Positions 27,901-37,416 are shown, counted from the first letter of the stretch. The stretch: 64,000 bases of DNA from Lachnospiraceae bacterium (GCA_029063085.1 JAIDOW010000073.1:1-64000), one strand, 5' to 3'. Notes: generated from the letters alone by a model not told the origin. A program made the numbers and translations.

Positions 27901-28839
27901 TTAATTCTTTCTGTGAATTAAATATCCTATGATATCTATTAAAAAAGAGGAGTCCCCTTTCATTTCCCGTATAATCGCAATGGCTTCCTCTGAAAGCCGC
28001 TCTACTTCTTTTTCTGCCTCTTTTATCCCGTAAAGCGTCACAAACGTAACTTTTTCATTCTTTTCATCGCTATGGATCGGTTTTCCCAATTCCTCAAAGC
28101 TTGCTGTCTCGTCCAGTATATCATCCTGAATCTGAAAAGCCATTCCAACATTATACGCTGTTTTTCTGATTTTTTCAATTATCCCATTGTCCGCACCTGC
28201 AAGTACGGCTCCAATCATCATGGATGCTTCTATCAAAGCACCTGTTTTATTTTCATAAATATATGCCAGCTGTTCCTTTGTCAGTCTGGTTCCGGTTAGT
28301 TCCACATCTGCGGTCTGTCCTCCGATCATGCCGTAAATTCCCGGCTTTGCAGCAAGAATCTGAAGGGCATATTCTACATTTTTCCTAGTGGCAAGCTCTC
28401 TCTTAAGAGATTGTACTTCATCCGTCTTCTGTTGTGATGTATGAATCATATCAAAAGCTTTTGCCGCCGTTTCATACGCATAATTTAAAAGACTGTCTCC
28501 CGCCAGAATTGCCATCGCTTCTCCATATACGATATGTGCCGTCTTCCTGCCTCTCCTGAAATCATCATTATCTAATGCCGGCAGATCGTCATGAATCAGT
28601 GAATACGTATGTATCATCTCCATTGCCGCCATAAATGGTTCCACCACCTTATCGCTGCCTCCAAGCAGACAATAAACTTCCTGCATCAAAAGAGGACGGA
28701 TTCTTTTTCCTCCTGCCTGCATTGTATAGTGCATTGCATCTATGACTGTTTTTTGCAGACCAGCATCCTTCGGCATATAACTGTCTATTACCGTCTCCAC
28801 ATCTTTCACTTTTTCCCTGATTGCTGCTTCAATCTCCAT
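27901..28839 (-). CDS. ispA: Polyprenyl synthetase, farnesyl/geranylgeranyl diphosphate synthase type
   Basis: Condenses isoprenyl diphosphates in trans to supply precursors for undecaprenyl lipid and quinones. Both aspartate-rich motifs are present: the first in HDDLPALDNDDFRRG (near 87-101) and the second in FQIQDDILD (near 230-238). The length of 312 residues fits the IspA group. Its start overlaps the end of xseB by 11 bases, the usual xseA-xseB-ispA arrangement. Chain length cannot be told from sequence alone. Confidence 0.92.
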   Translation of the reverse strand: MEIEAAIREKVKDVETVIDSYMPKDAGLQKTVIDAMHYTMQAGGKRIRPLLMQEVYCLLGGSDKVVEPFMAAMEMIHTYSLIHDDLPALDNDDFRRGRKTAHIVYGEAMAILAGDSLLNYAYETAAKAFDMIHTSQQKTDEVQSLKRELATRKNVEYALQILAAKPGIYGMIGGQTADVELTGTRLTKEQLAYIYENKTGALIEASMMIGAVLAGADNGIIEKIRKTAYNVGMAFQIQDDILDETASFEELGKPIHSDEKNEKVTFVTLYGIKEAEKEVERLSEEAIAIIREMKGDSSFLIDIIGYLIHRKN

Positions 28840-29059
28840 ATGCTTTCTCTTCCCCCTGTTCCAGACCTTCGCCTATGATGATCATTTCCTTTTCTATTCC
28901 GTTTAATTCCTCTTTACATTTAGAGAGCAATTTTGCCCCTTTTCCATATAGATCAATGGAATCCTTTAATGATATGCTTTCATCCTCCAGCTTTGAAATG
29001 ATATCCTCTAAAGATTCAAAAGCCTCCTCCAAATGAAAGGTATTCTTTTTTTCAGCCAT
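28829..29059 (-). CDS. xseB: Exodeoxyribonuclease VII small subunit
   Basis: Small partner of exonuclease VII, which degrades single-stranded DNA. The 76-residue protein is helical with the family core LEEAFESLEDIISKLED. The frame opens with TTG at 29083, but the ATG at 29059 is preferred. It gives the usual start (MAEKKNTF), has GGTGGAGAG upstream, and overlaps the xseA stop by 8 bases, consistent with coupled translation of the two subunits. Confidence 0.92.
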   Translation of the reverse strand: MAEKKNTFHLEEAFESLEDIISKLEDESISLKDSIDLYGKGAKLLSKCKEELNGIEKEMIIIGEGLEQGEEKAYGD

Positions 29060-30272
29060 GTTCTCTCTCCACCTTCTTTTCAATCCGGGTAACTGTTCCC
29101 TCTATCCTGCCATCCCGGATGGTCACCGTAATCCTGTCTTGTGTCTTAACATCTGCAACGGACGTTAACGCTTCTCCGTCTTCCTTTTCGATATATCCAT
29201 ATCCGCCTGTCAGCTTTGCGGTTGGACTTAATCCGTCTAACTTCGCAAGAAGCAGTTCAAAACGATGCCTTTTTTTACCATAATGTTCATGAACAACGGA
29301 AGTCAGACGGTCCTGCAGGGAATCCAGATAAATCTTCTGATTCCGAAATCTTGTCAACGGAGAAACACTGTTAAGTCTTGCAGAAAGTTCCTGCATCTTC
29401 TGCCTGCTCTGTCCTAAATGTCTCAGCATATATTGTTTGATCACATTCTCATACTGCTTCACCTGATTAAGGGCAGATGTCACATCCGGTATTGCCAGTT
29501 CACAGGCAGCACTTGGTGTTGGTGCCCTCAAATCCGCTGCATAATCTGCTATCGTATTATCAATCTCATGTCCGGTCCCGGATATGATCGGTGTTTTTGC
29601 ATGAAATATGGCTCTTGCGACACATTCCTCATTAAAGGGCCATAAATCTTCAATCGAGCCTCCGCCCCTTCCTATGATAATGGTATCCATACCCATGGTA
29701 TCCAGCATTTCTATGCCAGCAGCAATCGTCTTTGCAGCCCCTTCTCCCTGAACCTTTGCCGGATACAAATACAGCTGTACAAAAGGATTTCTCCTCTTTG
29801 CGATATTTAAGATATCCTGAATCGCAGCACCCGTTCTCGCTGTAACAATCCCGACCTTTTTGGGATATGGCGGAATCTCCTTTTTATGTTCAAAATCAAA
29901 AAGACCTTCTTCATAGAGCTTTTGCTTTAGTCTCTCATAAGCTTCATACAGATTGCCCTGTCCATCTAATACTATATTCTTCACATATACCTGATATCTG
30001 CCATCCCTTTCATAGACGGTAATATTACCTGTAAGAATAACGCTTTGACCATTTTCTAATGTGAAATCCAGTCCCTGCGTTCTGGCAGAACGGAACATGA
30101 CTGCCGCTATCGCACTTCCTGCTTCTTTGAGAGTAAAATAAATATGTCCGGAAGAATGATACTTCACATTGGAAAGCTCCCCTTTAATCTGTACATTCCG
30201 CAGCAGATAATCATTCTCAAACATATTCTTGATATATCTATTAATCTGTGAAACCGAATAAACCGATGCCAT
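29052..30272 (-). CDS. xseA: Exodeoxyribonuclease VII large subunit
   Basis: Catalytic subunit of exonuclease VII. It has an N-terminal OB-fold (residues 5-100, beginning YSVSQINRYIK), the catalytic core with VGIVTARTGAAIQDIL near 140 and GRGGGSIEDLWPFN near 200, the conserved SGTGHEID near 231, then a long coiled coil (270-370) that carries XseB copies. The length of 406 residues is usual. It follows nusB by 8 bases; folD, which often lies between them in Bacillus, is absent. Confidence 0.95.
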   Translation of the reverse strand: MASVYSVSQINRYIKNMFENDYLLRNVQIKGELSNVKYHSSGHIYFTLKEAGSAIAAVMFRSARTQGLDFTLENGQSVILTGNITVYERDGRYQVYVKNIVLDGQGNLYEAYERLKQKLYEEGLFDFEHKKEIPPYPKKVGIVTARTGAAIQDILNIAKRRNPFVQLYLYPAKVQGEGAAKTIAAGIEMLDTMGMDTIIIGRGGGSIEDLWPFNEECVARAIFHAKTPIISGTGHEIDNTIADYAADLRAPTPSAACELAIPDVTSALNQVKQYENVIKQYMLRHLGQSRQKMQELSARLNSVSPLTRFRNQKIYLDSLQDRLTSVVHEHYGKKRHRFELLLAKLDGLSPTAKLTGGYGYIEKEDGEALTSVADVKTQDRITVTIRDGRIEGTVTRIEKKVEREHG

Positions 30273-30280
30273 AGTCGTTC

Positions 30281-30688
30281 CTACCCTATACTTTTTATAA
30301 CCTTACCGAGTACTGCATTAACAAATCCCTTTGCATCTTCATCGCAGTATATCTTGGTGAGCTCCACCGCCTCATTCACTGCCACGCTTTGAGGGATATC
30401 CTCTTCAAATAAAATTTCATATACCGCAATCCGCATAATGGTAAGCTCTGCTTTTCCAATCCGGTTCAAGTTCCAGCCTTCACAGCTGGTCTCAATCTTT
30501 TCATCAAGCACTTTTATCTGTTCGATGATAGCATTCACCTTGTTCCTGATATAATTCAGATTCTCTTCACTTTTTCCTACCAACTCCTCCAGAGAAAATG
30601 CAATCTGTTCCTCCATCTCTTCTGCATTATTAAACGGAAACCGGAACATGATCTTAAATATTTCCTCTCTGATCTGACTTCTTAACAT
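30281..30688 (-). CDS. nusB: Transcription antitermination factor NusB
   Basis: All-helical RNA-binding factor that works with NusE in rRNA transcription antitermination. The 135-residue sequence has the conserved C-terminal part ILFEEDIPQSVAVNEAVELTKIY (read in two halves near 93-115) and GFVNAVLGKV. The N-terminal SQIREEIFKIMFRF matches the family. It stands between the asp23-like gene and xseA. Confidence 0.92.
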   Translation of the reverse strand: MLRSQIREEIFKIMFRFPFNNAEEMEEQIAFSLEELVGKSEENLNYIRNKVNAIIEQIKVLDEKIETSCEGWNLNRIGKAELTIMRIAVYEILFEEDIPQSVAVNEAVELTKIYCDEDAKGFVNAVLGKVIKSIG

Positions 30689-30746
30689 CTCTTTATCCTC
30701 TTTCTTCTGATTACAACAAAAATATCATTTATGAAACATAAAGAAA

Positions 30747-30783
30747 GCTGTTTCCAAACCTGATACCAGGAACAGGAAACAGC
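30747..30783 (-). terminator. Rho-independent terminator after the Asp23-like gene
   Basis: A 9-bp outer stem (30747-30755 and 30775-30783, GCTGTTTCC and its complement) with an inner CCTG/CAGG stem. On the minus strand it is followed by TTTCTTTATG. It separates the asp23-like gene from nusB. Confidence 0.7.
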
Positions 30784-30798
30784 CTTACTTTCATTATA

Positions 30799-31203
30799 TT
30801 ATGCCTTTGAAGCTTTTCCTTCTTTATCGATTGCAACCCCCGCAATTCTTACACGGACCATGGAAACTGTAAGCCCTGTCATTGTCTCAATTGCCTGCTT
30901 TACCTTTTCCTGTACCTTTGCAGATACCTCCATAACACTATATCCGTACTTAAGCTCTATCGATAAATCCACTTTGACATCCTCCGGTGAAACTACTACC
31001 TTCACACCTTTTGAGAGGTTCTTCATGCCAAGCTTGCTTACCAGTTCATTTGTAATATTACCATACATTTTGGTAACACCGTCTACTTCTGTTGCGGCCA
31101 GCCCTGCTATAATCGCAATCACTTCATCTGCAATCTGAATATCTCCAAGAGCACCTGTCTCTTTAAAACTATATGTGCTGCCACTTTGCATTTCTGCTGC
31201 CAT
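30799..31203 (-). CDS. Asp23/Gls24-family envelope stress response protein (YqhY-like)
   Basis: A 134-residue DUF322/Asp23 protein. The family core is visible as IADEVIAIIAGLAATEVDGV near 25-44 and, later, VDLSIELKYGYSVMEVSAKVQEKV (85-108) before VRIAGV. In Bacillus the paralog YqhY sits at the same place, next to nusB, and has been linked to fatty-acid and acetyl-CoA carboxylase balance. The accB-accC genes that normally precede it are missing here. A strong AGGAGG precedes the ATG. The exact role is unknown. Confidence 0.88.
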   Translation of the reverse strand: MAAEMQSGSTYSFKETGALGDIQIADEVIAIIAGLAATEVDGVTKMYGNITNELVSKLGMKNLSKGVKVVVSPEDVKVDLSIELKYGYSVMEVSAKVQEKVKQAIETMTGLTVSMVRVRIAGVAIDKEGKASKA

Positions 31204-31355
31204 TTTGATTCCTCCTTTGCCAACTCATGACTGATACTTTTCTCATATGTAGTATAGTATACCAAACATACCCTGCTTTTTGCAATCTTTTTGCAAAATT
31301 ATCATATTTTTATATTTATGCTGTCTTTTTACCGGCAGCTCCGAAACTTATAACT

Positions 31356-32105
31356 TTACTCGGCTTTCATGGTAGTAATCACAATCTCATTAAGATCACA
31401 GCCGGTTTTTCTCATAATAATATCTTCAATCTGAGTGCGCTGGGTATCTGTCAAAGATGCAACACTTATCGTCACATCAACGCTTTCCTCTGATATACTG
31501 ACAATTGAGTCAGGAAAACCTTTTGCTGCAAGCTGGTTTTCAGCCGCACTTTCCTTTTCCATTCTTTCCGTCATAGATAACATTTTATTGACTGCATCCT
31601 TTTTGGAATCTTCCGAAAGATTTTCATTATTAATGATTTCTAAAAGCATTTCCTTCGCCTTGGAACGGGTCTGTTCCCTGTTAAGCTTTGCCTGGGATAA
31701 TGTAACAGAACCACTGGTAAGTACTGCCTCTCCTACAGTTTCTGAATTAATAGGCTCTCCGTTTTCATCAACACTGGCTTCAGCAAACTGCCCTGCTTCG
31801 CTTTCTGTTGTATTTTCAGCTGTCTCTCCTGTATTTTCCTGTTCATTTTCCGTATTAGCAGCCTGGGCTGCCACTTCTCCTGACTGCTCTGTATTTTCTG
31901 CAAATTCTTCCCCTGTAACGGTATCTTCTACTGCTGCACTTATCGTTTCATCATCAGAATTACCGCTGGCACCTTCACTTTCCATATTCTCAACAGAGGT
32001 ATTTAATACCTGCTTGTCACTGGTAAAATTCAGATAGCCTGCCACCGCAATCATAATTGCAAGTGCCGTGATGATCACCTGATTCTTTTTCAATAATTTT
32101 TTCAT
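31356..32105 (-). CDS. spoIIIAH: Stage III sporulation protein AH
   Basis: Mother-cell membrane protein that meets SpoIIQ across the intermembrane space and builds the feeding-tube channel. It has an N-terminal signal anchor (VIITALAIMIAVAGYLNF, residues 10-27), then a long acidic, low-complexity linker (about 40-120, rich in Glu, Asn, Thr). The C-terminal YscJ/FliF-like ring domain follows (about 130-249), ending ITTMKAE. The length of 249 residues is longer than the Bacillus protein because of the linker. It is the last gene of the operon. Confidence 0.92.
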   Translation of the reverse strand: MKKLLKKNQVIITALAIMIAVAGYLNFTSDKQVLNTSVENMESEGASGNSDDETISAAVEDTVTGEEFAENTEQSGEVAAQAANTENEQENTGETAENTTESEAGQFAEASVDENGEPINSETVGEAVLTSGSVTLSQAKLNREQTRSKAKEMLLEIINNENLSEDSKKDAVNKMLSMTERMEKESAAENQLAAKGFPDSIVSISEESVDVTISVASLTDTQRTQIEDIIMRKTGCDLNEIVITTMKAE

Positions 32106-32128
32106 AGAAATCCTCTCTTTCTAAATTT

Positions 32129-32770
32129 TTATTCTTTTTTCAATTTACACACTACTATTTTATGGGCATCAATTGAAAATAATGCCTGAACTGCCTCTTT
32201 TATATGAATGGCGAGTACTTTATCATCCCCGCCTTCGCACACTACTACAACTCCTTTAACATCTGGATACATTTCCTGTACGATAATAGGTGCCGTATCT
32301 CCTTCTTCTTCAATCAAGACAGTTTCCGGATCACTTTTAATACTGGTGCGTTCGATTTCCTTTCCCTCCTCCTTACTGTTTTCCGATTCACTTTCATAAG
32401 GCTGATTCTTGTCTAATATCTTCTCACCACTATCTTTTAACGTGATCATGACCAAAACTTTTCCTGCGCCCTCCATGCCTTCAATGGTTTGTTCTAATTT
32501 ATTCTCTAATGCTTCAATGTATGCATCATTTTTTTCATTTTTTACTTCCTGCTTTTCACTTGTTATTTTTTCCGTCTCCTTTTGTTTACTCTTTTTCCCT
32601 GAAAGAGAAGAAACAGGTGTTGCTGCCAGCAAAAAAAAGATTCCTGCCAGAAATAAAATAACCGCTTTTTCTTTTTTTTCTTTAGTCATCTTTATATTAT
32701 TGATAAATCGAAACGGCGACTCTTCTTTTTCCTCTTTCACCGAATCTTCCTGTACTTCATTCATTTTCAT
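32129..32770 (-). CDS. spoIIIAG: Stage III sporulation protein AG
   Basis: Membrane protein that forms a large ring in the mother-cell/forespore channel. It has a cytosolic N-terminus (1-35), one membrane segment (AVILFLAGIFFLLAATPVS, 37-55), a Lys/Glu-rich linker, and a C-terminal ring-building domain with VKGVVVVCEGGDD near 173, the family signature. The length of 213 residues is typical. Its start overlaps the end of spoIIIAF by 14 bases. Confidence 0.92.
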   Translation of the reverse strand: MKMNEVQEDSVKEEKEESPFRFINNIKMTKEKKEKAVILFLAGIFFLLAATPVSSLSGKKSKQKETEKITSEKQEVKNEKNDAYIEALENKLEQTIEGMEGAGKVLVMITLKDSGEKILDKNQPYESESENSKEEGKEIERTSIKSDPETVLIEEEGDTAPIIVQEMYPDVKGVVVVCEGGDDKVLAIHIKEAVQALFSIDAHKIVVCKLKKE

Positions 32771-33221
32771 AACGGATTCTCACTTCCTCTCCAAACAGAT
32801 TTTTTAAATATGTTTCCAGACTTTCCAACTCTTCCACGGAAGAATCAAACATAACAGAAACACTTATGATATTTCCGTCCTCTCCAGCCTTCACCATAAC
32901 ATTTTTTACAGGATAGGCATGTTCTTTAAGCACCGCCATCAGCTGCATACTGACGGATTCTTCATACAATTCCAGATCTGCCCCAGAAATCTCGTTGTTT
33001 TCCGTCTCCATCATCAGGAAATTTCTCACATAAGATGCATAGGTGCTTCCCTCTAAATGAAACAATTCCATAACTGGATGAATCATTACCAGGATGAATA
33101 AGAGCCCCACTATCATTCCGATATGCTTCATATATGACTTGTTAGGACTAAGCATCAAAACCACAGAAGACAATATTCCAAAGAGCAGTCCGCTCTTAAC
33201 CCATGATAAAACAAACTCCAT
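32757..33221 (-). CDS. spoIIIAF: Stage III sporulation protein AF
   Basis: Small membrane component of the SpoIIIA channel complex. It has two N-terminal membrane helices (about 4-22 and 30-52, including IVGLLFILVMIHPVMEL) and a soluble C-terminal region with the conserved end LFGEEVRIRYENE. The start is placed at ATG 33221, with AGGAGG 4 bases upstream; the frame opening at 33290 runs back into spoIIIAE. The length is 154 residues. It lies between AE and AG as expected. Confidence 0.9.
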   Translation of the reverse strand: MEFVLSWVKSGLLFGILSSVVLMLSPNKSYMKHIGMIVGLLFILVMIHPVMELFHLEGSTYASYVRNFLMMETENNEISGADLELYEESVSMQLMAVLKEHAYPVKNVMVKAGEDGNIISVSVMFDSSVEELESLETYLKNLFGEEVRIRYENE

Positions 33222-33229
33222 AATGCCTC

Positions 33230-34423
33230 CTAACCGGCATACAGCCTGACATTTGTCGTCAAGATCACAATTGCAATAGAAAGTACCCATAAAACTATGG
33301 CCGTAGATGTAGCCCGTAACATAATTCCTATGCTGTCTGCTGCCCCCTGAATCCCTGACAGAATCCGATTATCACTGATGGGCTGCACCAGTGCCAGGAT
33401 CACTTTATACACAATGTAAAAACAAAAAATCTTCAGTAACGGAACACTTCCCAGTACCAGTAAAACAATAACGGCTGTAATTCCTATACTGTTTTTAATA
33501 AGCACTCCTGCACCAAGAAGAATGGTACTCATGCCTGACAGGGACGCTCCTCCTGGTATTACGGAAAGCCCTTTTTGCAATACATTATATTTCGCATTAT
33601 CATAGACAGGAAGTAATATGCTTTTCATAACATTTAATCCGATAATTCCTGTGACCGCTGCCTTTAACAAAAACTGAACGCCCTGTTTCAATAATCCCGC
33701 CAGTTTTGAAAACCTGTCCTTTGAATTTATCTGATTTAAGATAACGATCATAAAATAAATCCGTATTGTAGGAAGGATAATTGTCAGAAGGACCTTTTCC
33801 ACAAAAGAGAGCATCCATAAAAACATGGAATTTACCATTTGTGAAGTTGTAAGCCCTCCACATAAAACGATAGACATATAAAGTGCCGGCAGCATACACT
33901 CCATAATATCCTTAAGATAAAGTACGGTTTCCTCTGCCATATCATATACCAGAGAAAAAGACTGCATCAGTACAGCAGCGATCATCAGATATGTAATATA
34001 AAAACCCTGGTCTCCCACAAAACTGAATTTTAAAATAGATGAATAATTATTAAAAACAGCTGCAATAATGACCAGCATCATCAGTTTTACGAGAAGTGCC
34101 CTGTTTTGCAGAATTTCACTGGTAATGCTTTCATAAAATCCTTCCACTGCCTGTCCGATTGCTTCTTCCACCTCTCCTTCTAACAACAGACTATAAATGT
34201 CCTCAAAAGCAATCATTTCCCCCCTGCCATATCTGCGGTTAATCCCATTTAATTCCGATTCCAGATTCCCGATATCGGCATATTCATAAAACTGGTCATA
34301 ATATGCATCCTCCATCTCAGTATCCAATTCATATTCTGCCGCAAGAACAACCTGTCCGTTTCCTGCCCAGACAAAAAAACAGACTACAGCCATTCCTATC
34401 ATCAACACCTCTTTCTTTCCCAT
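33230..34423 (-). CDS. spoIIIAE: Stage III sporulation protein AE
   Basis: Polytopic membrane protein thought to form part of the SpoIIIA export channel. It starts with a signal-like segment (MIGMAVVCFFVWAGNG) and has about seven to eight further membrane helices between residues 105 and 395; the conserved KDRFSKLAGLLKQGVQFLLKA lies near 231-251. The length of 397 residues is normal. AAGGAG precedes the ATG. It follows spoIIIAD by 16 bases in the operon. Confidence 0.93.
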   Translation of the reverse strand: MGKKEVLMIGMAVVCFFVWAGNGQVVLAAEYELDTEMEDAYYDQFYEYADIGNLESELNGINRRYGRGEMIAFEDIYSLLLEGEVEEAIGQAVEGFYESITSEILQNRALLVKLMMLVIIAAVFNNYSSILKFSFVGDQGFYITYLMIAAVLMQSFSLVYDMAEETVLYLKDIMECMLPALYMSIVLCGGLTTSQMVNSMFLWMLSFVEKVLLTIILPTIRIYFMIVILNQINSKDRFSKLAGLLKQGVQFLLKAAVTGIIGLNVMKSILLPVYDNAKYNVLQKGLSVIPGGASLSGMSTILLGAGVLIKNSIGITAVIVLLVLGSVPLLKIFCFYIVYKVILALVQPISDNRILSGIQGAADSIGIMLRATSTAIVLWVLSIAIVILTTNVRLYAG

Positions 34424-34439
34424 CGGCTTCTCCTTTCCA

Positions 34440-34823
34440 CTAAAGCACAGAGGTAATTGTCTCCACGATAGCCAGTAAAATCGGCATACTCATCACCATC
34501 ATGGTCAGCTTCCCGCCTATTTCAATCTGGCTTGCTACCGCTAAAAACCCCGATTCCCGGCAGATATTTGCAGTAAATTCACAAAGATAGGAAATCCCTA
34601 CAATTTTTATGAGAATCTCAAAATATCCCGACTCCAGACCAATATCTCCCATGACCTCATCTAAAAAATCCATCACGAACGAAAGGCGGTTCAGGATATA
34701 GAAAAGTACAAATACACTTAATGCAAGGGAAAGATATACCCAGATAGGACTTCCAATGCTTTTCAGTTTTATTGCAAGCAGTACCCCTAATACAACGCCA
34801 CAGATAATTTTAAAAAAGTTCAT
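34440..34823 (-). CDS. spoIIIAD: Stage III sporulation protein AD
   Basis: Polytopic membrane component (about four helices, 127 residues) of the SpoIIIA complex. The family sequence VGISYLCEFTANICRESG lies near 75-92. The start is set to ATG 34823 (GAGG 6 bases upstream); the GTG at 34835 overlaps the spoIIIAC stop and would add four residues. It is translationally close-coupled to spoIIIAC. Confidence 0.9.
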   Translation of the reverse strand: MNFFKIICGVVLGVLLAIKLKSIGSPIWVYLSLALSVFVLFYILNRLSFVMDFLDEVMGDIGLESGYFEILIKIVGISYLCEFTANICRESGFLAVASQIEIGGKLTMMVMSMPILLAIVETITSVL

Positions 34824-34831
34824 ATGCCGCC

Positions 34832-35026
34832 TCACAATCCAAATAAATCCTGTATGGAACCAAACAAATCCACAAAATACGGGAGAAGCCAGGTCAGCAC
34901 AATGATAATTCCCGCCATTGTGACAAAAAATGCCTGATCATCTCTTCCCGCATGCTTTAATACCTGGTTCAATAATGCTACCACGATTCCCAATGCTGCA
35001 ATTTTTATGATAATTTCAACTGACAT
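34832..35026 (-). CDS. spoIIIAC: Stage III sporulation protein AC
   Basis: A 64-residue two-helix membrane protein. The family core LNQVLKHAGRDDQAFFVTMAG is visible in the middle (about 20-40). The start is placed at ATG 35026, with AGGGGG 5 bases upstream, matching the usual 64-68 residues. The longer frame to 35065 is unsupported. It is part of the spoIIIAA-AH operon. Confidence 0.92.
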   Translation of the reverse strand: MSVEIIIKIAALGIVVALLNQVLKHAGRDDQAFFVTMAGIIIVLTWLLPYFVDLFGSIQDLFGL

Positions 35027-35087
35027 AGCAGCCCCCTTACATGATTCTGTTCTACTGTTTCCCATAGATATTGTATTTAATCGTATT

Positions 35088-35615
35088 TCATAACAGTAGT
35101 ATTAATGTCATAAACCCACAAAACAGGCTGAGCGTGACCACTACCTTTTTCTTTTGCTTCATTTCTTCTTCCAACAGGGAACGGTTACGCTCAATATGCA
35201 GCAATGCATAATCAATTGCCTTTAACTGGGCTGTAATGTCCATAGAACCCAGCTTGTCCGATAATTCTTTGAGGGGTTCTATATCCTCTGTTCCCAAAGC
35301 AGATTCCTCATATAAATGCGTTAATTCTTCCCTCCATATATCTGCAAAGGAAACCTTTTCCTTCTCCTCCATTCTTTGTGCCATTACAGACAGCCATATG
35401 CCAAATGGCTCCTTTTCGTATTTTGCCAGTTTTCTGAAACACTCCGGCAGTGTGCTGCACATATACTGTATCTCACTTTTTAACTGTAACAAAATACTGT
35501 AAAGCTTCCTGAGTTCACGATTTCTCTTTTCCAGCATCTGGTTTAAATTGTACGCAAAATATCCGGCAGCACCCAATATAAATAGGGAACCTGTTATCTT
35601 ACAGAAAAATACCAT
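35088..35615 (-). CDS. spoIIIAB: Stage III sporulation protein AB
   Basis: A 175-residue protein with an N-terminal membrane helix (KITGSLFILGAAGYFAYNL), a helical cytosolic body and a C-terminal membrane helix (TLSLFCGFMTLILLL). The N-terminal part RKLYSILLQLKSEIQYMCST near 35-54 is typical of SpoIIIAB. It resembles GspF-like assembly proteins and works with the AA ATPase. It lies 12 bases after spoIIIAA. Confidence 0.92.
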   Translation of the reverse strand: MVFFCKITGSLFILGAAGYFAYNLNQMLEKRNRELRKLYSILLQLKSEIQYMCSTLPECFRKLAKYEKEPFGIWLSVMAQRMEEKEKVSFADIWREELTHLYEESALGTEDIEPLKELSDKLGSMDITAQLKAIDYALLHIERNRSLLEEEMKQKKKVVVTLSLFCGFMTLILLL

Positions 35616-35627
35616 TCCTATCCTCTC

Positions 35628-36593
35628 CTATCCAAATACACATTTTTTATCGTAGAGAACACTCCCCCGCTCATCAAAGATATTCTCTATTTCACCGGGT
35701 TTCTTTCCTCCTGATAATACCACAAACCGTTTAAATAATTTTTCTTCCACAAGCTTTCTAAGTATCGGTTTGTTCTTAATGTCTTCTATCGAAGCTCCAT
35801 GTACCGTTGCCAGCATCTGGCATCCACAGTTCATCACATAAGCAATTGCCTCAATATCTTCTCTCTTTCCGATTTCATCCACTGCGATTACCGCCGGTGA
35901 CATACTCCGTATCATCATCAGCATACCATCTGCCTTCGGACAGCAATCCAAAACATCCGTTCTCATTCCTATATCATTCTGTGGCACTCCCATATAACAG
36001 GCACCTATTTCCGAACGTTCATCTATGACTCCCACACTGACACCGGGATGATCTTCATAACCATTAGAAAGAAGCCTTACGATATCCCGCAACATCGTGG
36101 TCTTTCCGCAGCCAGGCGGTGAAATGATCAGTGTATGGCAAATCCGGCTGTCCTCGTATATGTATGGCAAAATCCCCTGTCCGCAGCCTTTTTTCTCATG
36201 GGACATCCTGATATTAATAAATGAAATATGTTTCACGCTCTTTACCCTCCCCTGTTCTAAAATAACCTTCCCTGCCAGTCCAATCCGATGTCCTCCCTGA
36301 ACCGTTATAAATCCCTGCCTGATCTCATCCTCATATGCATATAGGGAAAAACTGCTGATATATTCCAAAGTTTCCTTTATATCACCCGGCATGATCGTAT
36401 ACGCAAGCTCTGCTCTTTTTTCTAATCCGCCCCTTTCCGAAATAAAATATTCCCCTCCATCATAGATGACGATAAACGGTCCCATAATGCGGATACGCAG
36501 TTCCTGCAGCAGCTCAAAATCCAGATCAGATGCTTCCAGGATTTTCCGGAGCTTTGCTGATAATATTTTTAATATTTCTTCTTTTTTTGTCAT
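35628..36593 (-). CDS. spoIIIAA: Stage III sporulation protein AA (ATPase)
   Basis: Secretion-type ATPase of the SpoIIIA complex. It has Walker A SPPGCGKTTMLRD near 158 and Walker B VIAVDEIGKREDIEAI near 235, followed by LATVHGAS near 257. The length of 321 residues is typical. It is the first gene of the eight-gene operon, about 150 bases after efp. No sigma-E promoter was identified with confidence upstream. GAGG lies 7 bases before the ATG. Confidence 0.94.
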   Translation of the reverse strand: MTKKEEILKILSAKLRKILEASDLDFELLQELRIRIMGPFIVIYDGGEYFISERGGLEKRAELAYTIMPGDIKETLEYISSFSLYAYEDEIRQGFITVQGGHRIGLAGKVILEQGRVKSVKHISFINIRMSHEKKGCGQGILPYIYEDSRICHTLIISPPGCGKTTMLRDIVRLLSNGYEDHPGVSVGVIDERSEIGACYMGVPQNDIGMRTDVLDCCPKADGMLMMIRSMSPAVIAVDEIGKREDIEAIAYVMNCGCQMLATVHGASIEDIKNKPILRKLVEEKLFKRFVVLSGGKKPGEIENIFDERGSVLYDKKCVFG

Positions 36594-36693
36594 ATACCGT
36601 CCTCATTCTTATTCTCTATCTTATATTTCTACCTTTCCGTTTTTTTCATTGTCAGAAAATCCCTCATACTTTTAATATATGTTCGAAACAAAA

Positions 36694-36721
36694 AAAAAGA
36701 ACCAGCAGTCTGGTTCTTTTT
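36694..36721 (-). terminator. Rho-independent terminator after efp
   Basis: A 12-bp stem (36694-36705 and 36710-36721) with a CAGT loop. On the minus strand the stem GAACCAG/CTGGTTC is followed by a T-run of about nine. It separates efp from the spoIIIA operon. Confidence 0.85.
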
Positions 36722-36744
36722 ATCGAAATCTACTTATGTCTCAA

Positions 36745-37308
36745 TTATGCTCTTGACAGATATTCTCCAGTACGGGTATCGATCATGATCTTATCACCCT
36801 GATTCACAAATAATGGTACATTCAACGTTGCACCTGTCTCAACAGTACATGGTTTTGTTGCACCTGTAGCAGTATTTCCCTTTATTCCCGGCTCGCATTC
36901 CGTAACCTCTAATACCACATTAAGTTCCGGTTCAATGGCAAATACATTACCTGCATGGGAAACTACCTTAACAGACTCATTCTCTTTTACAAACTTAAGG
37001 GAATCTCCGATCACTTCCTTGCCCAGAGCAATCTGGTCATAGGTTTCATTATCCATAAAGTAATATAAATCTCCATCTTCATATAAATACTGCATATTCT
37101 TTCTATCAATATGAGCGGTTTCACATTTCTCAGTCGGACGGAAGGTTTTCTCAACCACACCGCCATTTACGATATTCTTTAATTTGGTACGGACAAAAGC
37201 AGCACCCTTACCCGGTTTTACATGCTGAAATTCGATAATCTGATAAATGTTACCCTCAAATTCAATTGTAACACCATTTCTAAAATCACCTGCTGAAATA
37301 GTTGCCAT
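36745..37308 (-). CDS. efp: Translation elongation factor P
   Basis: Relieves ribosome stalling at proline runs. It has three beta-barrel domains: a KOW-like N-terminal domain with the loop [10 protein letters not shown] carrying the tip lysine (near 32), a central OB domain, and a C-terminal domain containing the [20 protein letters not shown] signature (near 125-145). The length of 187 residues is normal. AAGGAGG lies upstream of the ATG. It precedes the spoIIIA operon, the usual place in spore-formers. Confidence 0.96.
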   Translation of the reverse strand: MATISAGDFRNGVTIEFEGNIYQIIEFQHVKPGKGAAFVRTKLKNIVNGGVVEKTFRPTEKCETAHIDRKNMQYLYEDGDLYYFMDNETYDQIALGKEVIGDSLKFVKENESVKVVSHAGNVFAIEPELNVVLEVTECEPGIKGNTATGATKPCTVETGATLNVPLFVNQGDKIMIDTRTGEYLSRA

Positions 37309-37416
37309 TATTAAAATCCTCCTTAAAATAAATCACATATCATACGTACTATATAAACTGCCAATTACAGTATAAGCACTCACCTGACAAGATTATACAG
37401 TAAAACAATATCTTTT

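Noticed and set aside
33600..33899. A second minus-strand frame of 99 codons inside spoIIIAE
   Set aside because: It lies in a different frame of the same strand within a conserved membrane protein and has no ribosome-binding site or family match.
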